The notes beneath the pieces are model-generated. The model ran no database searches, was not told the origin of the DNA, and worked only from the letters and a program-made list of their open reading frames with translations. From Diploptera punctata (lineage: Eukaryota > Arthropoda > Insecta > Blattodea > Blaberidae): 64,000 bases of DNA. The position numbers and the translations under genes were made by a program. The DNA lies in assembly GCA_030220185.1 (NCBI GenBank), contig JASPKZ010003845.1:2365501-2429500 (forward strand), given 5' to 3'. Positions 41,339 to 52,487 of this stretch are shown here, piece by piece (the first letter of the stretch is position 1; each line of letters begins with the position of its first letter).

Positions 41339-41859
41339 CAAGGTGTAACAAATTTCCATTACAGACTTTGAGGGCCTTTAATGGGGACCAAGACGGTTAC
41401 GTTTAGCATAGTAACTCGTGTCCGCAAACGTACCGTTTTCCCGCTACACGCAAAATAGCACAACACATGTTGCTCTCCCTGATGCCTGTTGCTTGTCGTC
41501 TGGGTCCACAAGAAGGGGTCGATGTTACGACCACCTCTGTCAAACATAGTTACCTCCATTTTATGTTTTGGTACACATGATCACCAGTCCTTGGTCCTGC
41601 AACATCCACCGCAACAAGTGTTCCTCGGATGTCACAGGGTCTCGTAAATCAGGGATTTCATGTAACCCCCACAGGTAGTAGTCTAGCTGGATAAAGTTGG
41701 GAGAACATGCAGGGTCCTTGGCGCCGAAAATCTGGTATTCGGTTTGCGTGTAGCGGGAAAACGGTACGTTTCCGGACTCGTGTTCCTATGCTAAACGTAA
41801 CAGTCTTGGTCCCCACTACACGTCCTAAAAGTCTGTAATGGGAATTTAATTACACCCTG
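41339..41859 (-). mobile_element. Tc1/mariner-type element S, internally deleted
   Basis: Inverted termini of about 120 bp (left CAAGGTGTAACAAATTTCC, right reversed CAGGGTGTAATTAAATTCC; both include AACGTACCGTTTTCCCGC). TA flanks each end. The minus-strand interior keeps a C-terminal transposase scrap: NFIQLDYYLWGLHEIPDL, the usual DxYLWG region. Confidence 0.8.
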
Positions 41860-42829
41860 TATATAGAGTTCCAAAGTGAAACATCGACAATTGCGACAGC
41901 TAGAGCGTTTTTTTTTTATTTCCGTTTCAGGCGAATTCCTATATCTAATAGACCGAATTTGCTGGTTATCGAACTCGATTTTACTTTCTATAATTAAGTT
42001 TGGTTTCCACTAAACAAAAATTGCGGCCGCTAGAGCTTTAACGGACAGAACATGTAAACATATAAATTTTAGTCATGGTCATTTTCGGTGTCTATTTGGA
42101 TAGGATCGGCGAAGATCTGTAAAGCAATTTAAAAAATATTTTAATGAGAACAACATCAATAGCTTCATTCCATCGGAATTCGCTTTTTTTTTACAAAGTT
42201 TGATAATATGACTATTTACACGCCCAACCGAGAAATATTGTTTGTATGTCGTGCTATTGTCTATTAGAATTAGACGGGAGAGTGAAGCTTGGATTATTAT
42301 AATGTAAACGTTTGATATCACTTGTTAAGGAAACTGGGCTTTTGTGTTGAGTTTCAATAACAAACTTGGGACCTCCGGAATTAGAGGGAAACTTGCTTTT
42401 GTCCATAAAGTTTCTGGATGTGTGTGTTTTTAGATAAATCCTACAGAACTCCTTTCTGGGGAAGATGCGAATATTGCCAAAAGGAATTTAAAGTTTTCCA
42501 TTGAAACATAATGAAAACCGTTCAAATTATCCGTCTTAATCTATGTTTAGAATATCACATTTAAAATTATCTGTAGAAAATGCTTCTCTCCAAAAGATGC
42601 TTTCAATTCTGATTGTTATCATGCTCGTCTCCGGTTCCGAAGTACATGCGTTCAATGATAATACTTGAACAAATCATATCTCTGTTTGGCCATATTAAAT
42701 GGAAATAAATAAATAAACAAATTAATAACATAAAATTGGTACCTGATTTCTGAATCTTATATAATTGAGGATGATTGAGATTTCAGATTCCAATTTTAAA
42801 TTTTTAACTTTTTACATAGCGACCTCAAA
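41860..42829. other. Unassigned sequence with one signal-peptide-like small ORF
   Basis: No repeat family recognised. At 42597-42668 (+) a 23-codon frame reads MLSILIVIMLVSGSEVHAFN, which has the shape of a secretion signal but stops soon after. No RNA evidence is available. Confidence 0.3.
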
Positions 42830-43620
42830 ATGAAAAGAACAAAAATAGTACTAAATGACAAAACGCTAGAACAAGTAAAATATTTCAAGTATCTAGGTCA
42901 GTGGTACTCACTAGAAATTACAAGAGAGCCAAATATAAGAAACAATATTTGTTGACACAGGGATATCCAAAGTTTTGTAGAATTTCAATAAAGATAATAT
43001 TATTTTATACTTAGAATTTAAAATTTAAATGTAATGTAATGATGGTAAAATTATTCTAAGAGCCTTAATAAATATCTTCAAGGGCCGCATGCGCATGAGT
43101 ACCGCTGATCTAGGTGAATCTTTAGGCTGCAATAGAGAGAAAGGCATAACTAATAAATTGCAAATATTTCAATAATTATGTGGCACCCTAAAAGAACACT
43201 GGGATAGAAAGTAAGAAAAAGAAACGCACTTGATTTTTTTTAAATGTTATAAGTATTGGCTGTGCCTTCAATAGAAATATGAACTCTGAATAAACAGACA
43301 ATTAAAATAATAGAAGCAGCAGAAATGAAATATTTACGATTTGTGGCAGGATATAATATATAATATGGATAAAAAACGGCGTGAAGATATCCGCAAAGGA
43401 CTACAAATATTCAGTTTGACAGATAAAATAGAAGAGTATTGGAAAAAATGGTATGAACATGTCTGCAGAATGTATATCAACAGATTGCCTAGGAAAAGTC
43501 TGAACCATCAACCAAGAGGAGGAAAAAGAGATCGGGGACGCCCACCAAAGAAATGACTAAGATACTTGGAGCCGGAACGAACCAATACGGTTTTATCCTT
43601 GTAAGAAGAAGAAGAACATA
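42830..43620 (+). mobile_element. LINE-K 3' part, split by a hAT MITE
   Basis: Reads MKRTKIVLNDKTLEQVKYFK then YLG, the insertion, and then KQTIKIIEAAEMKYLRFVAG, DKIEEYWKKWYEHVCRM and KRDRGRPPKK before a stop, ending in a GAAGAAGAAGAA tail. This is the LINE domain downstream of RT. Frame breaks occur around 43120-43260. Confidence 0.75.
42899..43107. mobile_element. hAT-like MITE with exact 8-bp target duplication
   Basis: Ends are CAGTGGTACTCA and TGAGTACCGCTG (inverted, one mismatch). ATCTAGGT occurs at both 42891-42898 and 43108-43115. The 209-bp interior is AT-rich and non-coding. Removal would join LINE-K sequence directly. Confidence 0.88.
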
Positions 43621-43811
43621 GTGACCTCAACGGTGTTTCGTAATGAATTTTAAAAGTAGATTTGCATATTAAATGAGCGCTTGAAAAAAATATTGCCCAA
43701 ATTATTAATGAAATTAACACGTATAGAAAGGATAAAAGTAGGAAAAAAAAAACTTAGTTACAAGGAGTAAAAAAACTACAGAATCCAGAGGACCAATAGA
43801 ATGATCCAATC

Positions 43812-44136
43812 CAATGTATTTCCCGTTAGTCCCACGGCGGGGAAATGATTGCACTAATTTATTTACACTTATTTCCCTACATATGTTGTTAATGCATCGG
43901 TTGGAGGCGATATCTAGTAGGAAACTAGGTTACATTCTGATGGACGAAGGTTCGGTTAAATTTTACACAGAGGCATTTTTATTCGGGCTTGCGGTTGATT
44001 TACGAACCTGAAAATCTTCAGACTCGGGATCCACGGCTGAAAGTTTCTCCCGGAGAACTTGTCTATTGATTTTCTATCCTAAAACCATCGATACCGTTGA
44101 GGCAAGGGACATAACCACGAGACCACCGCGGACAAT
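43812..44136 (-). mobile_element. SINE-2 copy, divergent
   Basis: In reverse, GTCCGCGGTGGTCTCGTGG head, then GATTTTCAGGTTCGTAAATC and GAGACTTTCAGCCGTGG body motifs, to its tail near 43815. Confidence 0.65.
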
Positions 44137-44149
44137 AGACTGATAGGAA

Positions 44150-44592
44150 TGACTCTTGGGCACAGTAAAACAGCGATAGCATATCACATGGATGTAAAAC
44201 ACAGGCCCTTACTTTAAGACAGGGTAAAATATTACGAGTATTTGAAGATGAAGTGCTTATGGACACTTTTAGACCAAAGAGAGAAGAACGGACAGCTTAG
44301 TGCAGAAAACTTCATAACAGGAGTCACATGATATTGATGGGAAAAGAGATAGGCCTATAATAAGAACAGTTAAGTCTCTTAGACTGGGAATAAAGGAGAG
44401 ACATAGAAACTTCTTGTAGTAATTGTAGAGGGAAACATCCAATATGTAGGACAAGAATGAGATGAGAGAACATCAACCATGATTTCAGGGAAATTAATTA
44501 TACAGGAAATGATTGAAAAACATTAGTTCGAGACAGGGATGTATGGAGAGCTTATGTCGGGGCAGCAATGAATCTCCGGATTCGATAGAAGT
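44150..44592 (+). mobile_element. LINE-A 3' fragment
   Basis: CACAGGCCCTTACTTTAAG, GAGTATTTGAAGATGAAGTG and ATGAATCTCCGGATTCGATA mark the family; heavily decayed. Confidence 0.75.
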
Positions 44593-44659
44593 AGAAGTAG
44601 TTCCGTATTTATTTAATGTCGCTGTTTAACACCGAAGATCATTAGCGTAGCTATTTAAA

Positions 44660-44730
44660 TGTTGACATGAAACCCTGATGAATTTTGTACAGAGACCTCT
44701 TTATTCAGGCTTGAGTTTCTATTAAGTGCC
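44660..44730 (-). mobile_element. SINE-2 scrap
   Basis: Short match to the SINE-2 body in reverse (CTCTTTATTCAGGCTTGAG). Confidence 0.4.
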
Positions 44731-44739
44731 ATAAATATA

Positions 44740-45253
44740 CAGGGTGTCACATTCAAACCTCCCACATTTTAATTAATCATAAGTAACAAAGTATGCGCAA
44801 TTATGAAATGAGGCAGATATTAAACGAAACAGGAACTCAAAGGATTTTCATTGCCACACATTAAAATATCTCTATATGTGCACCATTAGTAGCACGAACA
44901 ATATGTCTGTATTCGATTTCGTGCCACGTTCTGTCCAACATGTCCATTGATACTGTTGTAATTGTGTCAAGGATACGGATTCGTAAATCATGAATATATT
45001 GTAGTGGAGTCGCAAACACACGGTCTTTTACATACCCCCAGAGGAAGAAGTCCAGTGGAGTGATGTCTGTGATGACTGGCGAACATATTTTATGTCGTTA
45101 TTGTACAACATGCGACAGATGAATTAACTGCAACAATAAAAACAAAACTTCTATGAGTTTCTCTTTCTTTTAATACCAACATCATTTCATAATTCCTCAT
45201 ACTTTGACAGTTATGATTAATTAAAATGTTGGAGGTTTGAATGGGACACGGTG
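44740..45253 (-). mobile_element. Tc1/mariner-type element Q2, internally deleted
   Basis: Inverted ends CAGGGTGTCACATTCAAACC and (reversed right) CACCGTGTCCCATTCAAACC with TA flanks. The minus-strand interior encodes the transposase C-terminus almost in frame: LQYIHDLRIRILDTITTV, DMLDRTWHEIEYRH. Same family as Q1 at 105-663. Confidence 0.82.
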
Positions 45254-45305
45254 TACGACAAGGGAGGGTTCGATAGTACTAGTAGCTTAGTTATAGTCTA
45301 CAATG

Positions 45306-45600
45306 GGTAACGTAGTAGCGTAGTTGATTAAGGCAATAAGCTACATGCCAAAAAGTTGAAGGTTCGAGTCCCGGTAGGGGTCAGGATTTGTTAACTCCTT
45401 CAATTCTTCTGGTGGCACCATGATTTGCGGGTCTACTCATCCTCTAGCAGCAATGAGATCATACCTCTGTTCTCTGAGCAAAGACGGTCATAGCACAGGT
45501 CTGACAACCCGACTGACATTTCGTCCTGATTATCTAAAAAAAAGTGGGAGCGTTAACCTCCTATTACCCCAAGAGGACTCTAGTGGATCAATTTATACAC
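45306..45600 (+). mobile_element. SINE-L, copy 2
   Basis: GTAGCGTAGTTGATTAAGGC and GAAGGTTCGAGTCCCGG (B box), then CTTCTGGTGGCACCATG. Body motifs recur in reverse at 17990-18236. Confidence 0.7.
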
Positions 45601-46079
45601 ACACACAGGGTGTAAGGGGTATAAGTGTCATTATGTTAAATGATGATTATTCATGTCACAAAGAATAAAAAAGGTCTTCACATTTGTTTTCTATAATTAC
45701 AATAGTTTACTAATTATTATTGAACTTTACAATTTTTGACATTTTACAACGTTGCTGGATGGAAATTACTGTGATTACTCTGTACAGCTGCTTCGGGACA
45801 GGAAGCTTAAATTCAGCTGACTTGTTTGTACCATGACTTGTATTATCGCCTCACTATGATAGTTGTCCAGCGGTTCGCTTTGTTTCCCCTCAGCTGTTTT
45901 ACAGGGGTTTCAGAAGTGGTGGCCAGTAATTCACACATGGAAAGTACAGGCCAAAAGTAGCTAAAAAGCTCCAATAAACATACGTCCGCAAATCAACCGT
46001 TGTCGAGATAGAACACATTTTCTGTTGCGATTCATCAGTGTCTAGGAACACATGGTATCTCTAAACTTTAAAGTAGGTG

Positions 46080-47130
46080 TTCAAAATGTTGTCCATGTGT
46101 CTGAAATGCAACATTGAACGCGTCTCTGAAATGAGTTGGGAATCCAGTCAGGCAGTCCTAGAGAATTCTGTAAATGCTGGAAGGCTGCTTCAAACTGCAA
46201 GCGTAATTCCTCAAATTGGCCTTCGTAGCGTAGACCAAACTTTTGACATGACTCCACATACAGATATCCATGTGATTTAAATTCGGTGACTTTGGAGGCC
46301 ACAGGCCTCCTCTACCTATCTAATTTTGACCATATCTTCGAGTTAGTAGTCGGCGCATGCGCAATTGAAAATGTGCTGGAGCACCGTCATGCATGAACCA
46401 CATGTTCAGGTGATGGTTCAGTGGAACATCATCATGATGGAGGATATCTGGAAGTACAATCCGCAGAAATCGTCTGTACCGCTCTCCGGTTAGTCTCTGT
46501 GATCAGGAAGTGATGTCCAATTATGCAGTCTCCGAGCAGTCCTGTCCAGATATTCAACCAAAAATACTGCTGATGTCGTGACACATGTGTTGCATTACGA
46601 TTGAAATCGGCCCAAAATTTGACAGTTATGGAAGATAAAAATATTGTCAGGGGTAAACCCAGCTTCATACGTGAACAGAATACTGTTTACAAACAGGGAG
46701 TTCAGGGCACACTGTTGTTGCATCCATCGGCAGAAATTCTCTCTATGAGGAAAGTCTGCATTGTTGAGAGCTTGCACTCGCTGGAGATGATACGGATACA
46801 GTATTCTCGATGTAAAATCTGCCACACAATACTATGACTCTCGGTAGCAATCTTCCATGTTGAAGTACTCGGACGTTCGTGTACACTGCGTAACACCCTG
46901 TCCTCAACATCAGGTGTTATGGATCTGGGTCTACCATCTCGTACATAGTGTGCGAAACTCCCAGCTTCTCTAAGGCGCTGATGTAACCAGATAAATGTAC
47001 GCTTGTCGGGCTGCCTGCGGCGAGGAAAAGCTTCTTCATACAATTGTGCAGCCTCAAGTGAACTTTCATTCGCTTTGCCATAAATGAAGTGCATGTCACC
47101 ATACTCTTCATTAGTGTAACATCTGTCCAT
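46080..47130 (-). pseudogene. DUF4817/DDE transposase of element P
   Basis: From ATG at 47130 the frame reads MDRCYTNEEYGDMHFIYGKA, RRQPDKRTFIWLHQRLREAG and DVEDRVLRSVHERPSTSTWK (helix-turn-helix part). It continues in other frames as YPYHLQRVQALNNADFPHRE, LFVNSILFTYEAGFTPDNIF (first catalytic D changed: normally FTDEA), RHQQYFWLNIWTGLLGD, and ends at the QFEELRLQFEAAFQHLQNS region. The DDE region between the WxGxxG block and the C-terminus is partly deleted. Several frameshifts; inactive. Confidence 0.8.
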
Positions 47131-47163
47131 GGTGCCTTCACTTTTGAAACTGAGGCCTATAGA

Positions 47164-48111
47164 TAGGGGTGCAAACGTTACATCGATTTTTTTAAAACAT
47201 CGATGTTTCGTTCATCAACATTGGTGTTAAAACCCCTAACATGGACGATATATCGCTCTTTATGAACGATATTTATGAACGATATCTTGTCATTCCTAGC
47301 ACCATCTATTGTATTATTTTTCACTGCTGGTTCGCTTTCTCAGTCACAAGCTATCTACGGGGTCGTAAGAAAAATGTTCACCAATATTTGAAAGCACAGT
47401 TTCATTAAAAGCAGAAATTGAAAAAGAGGTGTCAAATGATTTCGACAAACTTTGCTCATTATTGGCTATCGCAACTGCTCTAGATCCGCGCTTCAATCTC
47501 ATTCATTTCAAAGATGCGACTGCTTAGAGTAAAGTCATCAATTATATAAATAATTAACCAGTATGCAAGCAGCAGTTTTACTAATTGAATCTTATGATGA
47601 ATCTGAAAGGGATGAATATAATGAATCTGAACGTGACAAATGGAATTACCACAAACAACGCATAACATAAAAAAATTAATCATCAAATAAAACAAAAGCA
47701 GAATCAGAATTTCACATTTTTATATCGTCTCCTGAAGGCCTAACTCCTATAAAACCATAGTAATTAGAAATGTGGGATTACATGAAAGGTTTATTTCCTG
47801 GCCTTTATAAACTGACGATGATATATTTGTCTATTGTAGCAACATCGGTGCTGTTTTAAGAGGCTGGGGCTACGATTACCGAAGCAAGAAACCGATTACT
47901 AGGCACAAGATTGTCAAAATTGTTGTTTTCAAATTCTGTTTTGCGAAATAAATACATTTTCAAAATTATTTGCGCTTTTAATTTTTTTTAAAACATCGAA
48001 AAACATCGATATATCATTCATAAACATCGATGTTCTTGACATTGATATTTTACTTTCTAAAACATCGATGTTCAAACATCAAGGTTTTTTATTAGCGATG
48101 TTGCATCCCTA
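47164..48111 (+). mobile_element. hAT element, internally deleted, nested in P
   Basis: Ends are TAGGGGTGCAAACG and (reversed) TAGGGATGCAACATCG, flanked by CCTATAGA and CCTGTAGC (8 bp, two mismatches). The plus strand keeps ATALDPRFNLIHFKDATA and the hAT dimerisation region GLYKLTMIYLSIVATSVLF, AGATITEARNRLLGTRLSKL, with stops. CATCGATG repeats are dense near both ends. Confidence 0.85.
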
Positions 48112-48313
48112 CCTGTAGCCACAGTGGACGTAGATACAAAAGTTGCGCATGCGTCAACAAATTGGTAGTCGATCCCAAACCTTGAGATACCAACGTAATT
48201 ATCCAACTTGACAACGGTTGATTTGCGGACCCATGTTCATTGGAGCTTTTTAGCTACTTTTGTCCTGTACTTTCCATGTGTGAATTATTGACCATCACTT
48301 CTGAAACACCCTG

Positions 48314-48759
48314 TATATAATTAAATACAAAGATGCGGAATACCGTTACGTGGATGTTAATCATTGTCAAGCATTGTCGCGGCACCCGCTTTTATATAAA
48401 GGGACACCCATCATAGTGAGGCGATTATAATCAGCTGTTTCAACCCTTCTGAACATGTTGCCACATCTCTGATTCCATATTATTAGCAAATATAACCATA
48501 AATAACACAAATATTTTAAAGCTAATATTAACTCCTTTGTAGGTACACCTGCCGATGTAAATTGTTTCGTATTTTTATCAACGATACAATCAGTATATAG
48601 CAAATACGGTAAAATACAAACATAATTATTTTTTCTGAGAGAACTATAGGTTTTGATCCTCTGTTGTATGGATATTTTGATTCTGTAGACCGTCCTCGAC
48701 GATTGTGAAAATGACGTCACTAATCCCCTTACAATATGTGAGTGTATATGTATATATAC

Positions 48760-48761
<2 letters not shown>
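48314..48761. other. Unassigned; promoter-like motifs
   Basis: Contains TGACGTCA at about 48711 (a CRE-type palindrome) and TTTATATAAA at about 48391. The 117-codon minus frame shows no known domain. I cannot tell whether this is host or repeat DNA. Confidence 0.25.

Positions 48762-48806
<45 letters not shown>
48762..48806. repeat. (GT)n microsatellite
   Basis: About 21 perfect GT units. Confidence 0.95.
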
Positions 48807-48809
<3 letters not shown>

Positions 48810-48869
48810 ATATACCCTATCTAATATATGGCGTGAATAAAAAGAAAAATAATTATAAATTTATATAGT

Positions 48870-49312
48870 AATTATTTTTAGATACCCGTGCCGATTACGC
48901 GACGTTGCCCGGGAATCTACTTATCCCGATCTTCTTGGCATCAATGAGCTGGAAGACAAAGATGGTTTTTGTGAGTTATCCGTAATAGATAGACTATACT
49001 ATCGCGGACATTTTGGTATAGTTTTTTGAGACAGGTCTATTGAATTCTATATATGCTACATCAATTTGGTGTATTTGTTATGGTTTAGGGAGCATAAGCC
49101 ATTTAAGCGTCCAAAAATCAACCTTTTTAATGCACCATTGCCCTCCCCCATATTTAGCTGCGGTCCTATAAAACGAACGGTAATATGTTATATACGTTAA
49201 ATGCCCCAGAAAAATTCTCTAAATGACGCTAGAATCCCATTCAAATCGGTTAAGTAGTTTCTGAGTTCATAAAGATCAGACAACCTCACACTCATTTTTA
49301 TATATAAACATA
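48870..49312 (-). repeat. Dispersed non-coding repeat of unknown class
   Basis: One end has GCGACGTTGCCCGGGAATCT, the other AAATCGGTTAAGTAGTTTCT and CACACTCATTTTTATATATA. This pairing of motifs is common in arthropod interspersed repeats as I recall. A second start (TATATAAAAATGAGTGTTTG) lies at 50711 in the other orientation. Confidence 0.5.
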
Positions 49313-49835
49313 TATAGGCTACTTTTAAACTTTATAGAAAGAGAAAAATAGGTTATATCAAGAAATGAGGCCATAGCCTTGTCTATTTCGAAGCTTCTAA
49401 AATGAAAGTTTGTGTAAAAATGTATAAACATGAAGAGAAATTTTTAGAAGGAGAAGTGAATCTGAAAACTCATATTTTCCATCAGAAACAAGACTAGAGA
49501 GTATGAATTCAATGTATCATTACAGATTGAATTTTATATGAGAAAAAGTGAAATATTGACACGATACAGTAGGCTAAATATTATCAGATACTCAACACGG
49601 GAGGGACTGACAGTGATCCACGCAGAATCCTTAGAATGTTTCTGTGGTATTTTATGCTTGAAAAAATTACGCAATTTCCGTTACAGCGGGTTTCAAGCTT
49701 GTTTGTTTTTACGAGAATCCTGAGTGTAAAATGACGTTAAATTCACGATTAGATAAAAACCTGACAACCCATTTAATGAAGTCCGAACACTCGAAAAACA
49801 CATGGGAATTATGAAAACCTTTCAATCTGTATACA
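49313..49835. other. Unassigned sequence
   Basis: No gene or repeat recognised. Confidence 0.3.
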
Positions 49836-50710
49836 CAGGGTGGTTCACAATGAATATTACAGACTTCTAAAGGTTGTAGGGGGGACTTAGTGGATAAAGT
49901 TTTGATTAGGCACCCATGTCCAATAATGTACCATTTTGATGCAAAATAGGTTTGAAGATCGAAATACAAAGGGTTGATATCGCGTGTCTGTGTTTCAGGA
50001 TAATAATTACGAACTTCTAGGAGTTGTACAAGTGTGGTTCCACATGACGACCCTGTTGTTCGTTGCACAAAGTGTAGAAAAAATGCAGAGAAAATTGCAC
50101 GTGGCGCAAAATATGTCGGGCCCAATGCAAGAACTTTCTGAAGGTGGTAGGCCTATATGGGTGCAGTTGATGTTCATGTAAAACACGCCATGTGTAGGAA
50201 CATCCAAGGAATAGGCAATGGTTTGAGTACTCGTCGGCTGGTTTTCTACGTGCTCTTCAAAGTTGAGAGTGCGGAGCATCACTTTCAGCTTTCCTAACTT
50301 GGAAGGTTATTAATACCTGTTTCTCGCAGCCGTTGTTGACGTCTGACGAAAATGGTAGGCCTATGTGATGGAGTGCGTTCTTCATATATGCGTTGTGCAG
50401 CTCGACCATTACGTCAAACTTCGCCGTAAATTATCATCATCTAATTCTACTCTTCAATGTGTATTCGACCATCTTGTACTGTCTCGTCCTCTACTGCTCA
50501 ATGACTGACTGCCAACTGATGTGAACGCTGACTCAGCAGAACTGATTGTCTACACAAGACACGCCATATTAGACCATTGTGTTTCGATCTTCAAACTTAT
50601 TTTACGTCGAAATGGTACGTTGCAAGACATGGGTTCCTTATCAAAACATTATCTGCTAAGTCCCCTCTACAACCTATAGAAGTCTACAATACTTATATTG
50701 AAACACTCTG
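49836..50710 (-). mobile_element. Tc1/mariner-type element R2
   Basis: Termini as in R1: CAGGGTGGTTCACAATGAAT at the left, and the right end reversed CAGAGTGTTTCAATATAAG, both followed by AGACTTCTA and GGTTGTAG. The minus-strand interior retains an N-terminal transposase piece: LNFEEHVENQPTSTQTIAYS (the EEV..RPSTSTR box of DUF4817-type proteins), with stops. 875 bp, so less deleted than R1. Confidence 0.8.
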
Positions 50711-51339
50711 TATATAAAAATGAGTGTTTGTGAGTCCACGATATGGTGAAAAGAAGAGTTTCAAATGATCACCCGGTGCAGTTTTAAATGCTATCTGGCA
50801 ATTCAATTAAGTTCAGTTTTCATATAAAGTTGCTAATAAAAGTACTCTCTAAGAGTCGAGGAACGTTGCCTTTCATTATAAGCAAGCTGAGTCTAATGCA
50901 GTTTGTAATTTTGTGTTTTATTTATTAAGTTATAAAGTTTCCTTTTATGCACTTTTACAACTCCCTTTTCTTTGATAATACTTTCAACCACGCTCTTCCG
51001 TCCTGAACTGTAATTACGACAAATAAAATTATATTTTTGCATTTAATGGGTCATTTTAGCGCAAGTAATAATAAATTTGAAAGCAAAGGCTTTTCTTGGG
51101 TTCCAAATTTAAGGGTATTTATGGGAGCCCAAAACTGACTTACAAGAGAAGTCAACCATTGCATGCCGAAATATATTTTTTTTTCAGAGAAACGTTGCGA
51201 TGTACAAAGGCAGTTTACAAAAAAAAATAGTTTTTAACTGCTAGGAACTAAAATCCAGGGCCAAATCTCTCATTTAAACTATTCACTGTAAACTCCACTG
51301 AGGTGTTAGTCACAATTTAAAATTATAGGGAAGAAATAC
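50711..51339. other. Mostly unassigned sequence
   Basis: The left edge matches one end of the 48870-49312 repeat; the rest is unrecognised. Confidence 0.3.
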
Positions 51340-51640
51340 GATACGTGAAGTGGCAGAATGGATAATTCCCACCACCGGCCTTTGCAGGCCATTGTGATAA
51401 TAACACATTAAGGCTGCCACCTTCCTAGACAAACAGCACGATATGTCAGTTGGGTTATCGCCTTTACCCTAGAACATGCGTCTGGCACCCATTTCCGCTA
51501 GAGGGCGAGTCTCCTTCAGGGCTATGGTGTCGCTAGAGGGTTCAGGATAGTTAAAAATCCTAACCCAACGAGACTCTAACCCTCGACCTTCCGGCATATA
51601 ACTTATTGCCTTGACCAAATACGCTAAGAGGCGATGTAAA
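51340..51640 (-). mobile_element. SINE-L, copy 3
   Basis: In reverse, GCGTATTTGGTCAAGGCAAT, GGTCGAGGGTTAGAGTCTCG (B box), then CTAGCGACACCATAGCCC and a long body to 51340. Confidence 0.75.
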
Positions 51641-51715
51641 CCTCAACACTAATTCGGAAAGTTATAATTCTGTTTTGGGTTACATGAGTTACCTTCCTCC
51701 CCTTCTTCGTCGTCT

Positions 51716-52228
51716 TCTTCTTCTTCTTCTCCATTTCTTCTTCTTCGTCAGGCTCTACGACTTCCAGTGGAATTTCTTGGCCTTCTCAACCAGTTTACGC
51801 CACTTCTTCCTATCTTGTGCAGTAGATTTCAAATAAAAAATCCCCATCTCTCTCAAATCTTCAATTACGTCATCTTCCCATCGATCCTTGGGTCTTCCCC
51901 TTGGTCTTGTTCCCTGTGGCTTCCAATTTAAAATATAATTCGGCATTCTTCCCTTTGGCATTCTTAGTGTATGTCCAAACCATTGTAATCTTTTGGATTT
52001 GATGAAACTAACTATATTTTCTTTATTATTCTTGAGGTATAATTCGTCATTCCTTCTCAACCTCCAAGTTCCATTTTCCTTTACTGGACCTAGCACTCTT
52101 ATAAAAATTTTCCTCTCAAACGTTAATAGTCTTAATTTATCTGCTTCTTTTAGTCCCCAGGTTTCAGCTCCATAACATATGATTGGTCTTATTATTGCTG
52201 TATATAATTTGAATTTAACATTTTTTTA
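51716..52228 (-). pseudogene. LINE-N 3' part, open C-terminal frame
   Basis: An uninterrupted minus frame of about 155 codons reads LYTAIIRPIICYGAETWGLK, LLTFERKIFIRVLGPVKENG, IKSKRLQWFGHTLRMPKGRM and RPRGRPKDRWEDDVIEDLRE, ending FHWKS. It is 5'-truncated before the RT core and ends in GAA repeats (TTC on the plus strand, about 51716-51750). Lack of stops implies recent insertion. Confidence 0.82.
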
Positions 52229-52261
52229 TATTAATTTGCTTTTGAATATCTTCTCCATTTA

Positions 52262-52452
52262 CTTGCCACATGTCGCCCGCATGTTAGAGTGGCATGATCT
52301 GTTGGGAGAGGGATTACTTTGGAATGTACTTTGGCCACACATTGATATGATTGAGTGATCATTTCAATCCAGCCAGAGACTACTTCGGGAAACAACATTA
52401 AGATGAAAAACACAATTCACAAATATATTCATACTAAACATGGCGAATATGT
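52262..52452 (+). repeat. Dispersed repeat W, copy 2 (left part)
   Basis: Matches 25045-25260 (ATGATCTGTTGGGAGAGGGA, ACAACATTAAGATGAAAA, CATACTAAACATGGCGA). It is split by the foldback element; its right part resumes at 53219. Confidence 0.7.
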
Positions 52453-52487
52453 ACAATTTTAGATGTTCCCTGTTAGGTTCGTTTTCC

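Larger units (their letters stand above)
45902..48313 (-). mobile_element. DUF4817-type Tc1/mariner transposon P, 2.4 kb with nested hAT
   Basis: Inverted termini of about 110 bp: left CAGGGGTTTCAGAAGTGG and right (reversed) CAGGGTGTTTCAGAAGTG. Both contain CACACATGGAAAGTACAGG and AAGTAGCTAAAAAGCTCCAA. TA flanks both ends. It contains a broken minus-strand transposase (46080-47130) and a hAT element (47164-48111) near the right end. It is the only member of this group here that retains most of the transposase length. Confidence 0.88.

Noticed and set aside
48391..48720. Promoter with TATA-like and CRE motifs
   Set aside because: Short motifs arise by chance in AT-rich DNA; no exon or transcript evidence nearby.
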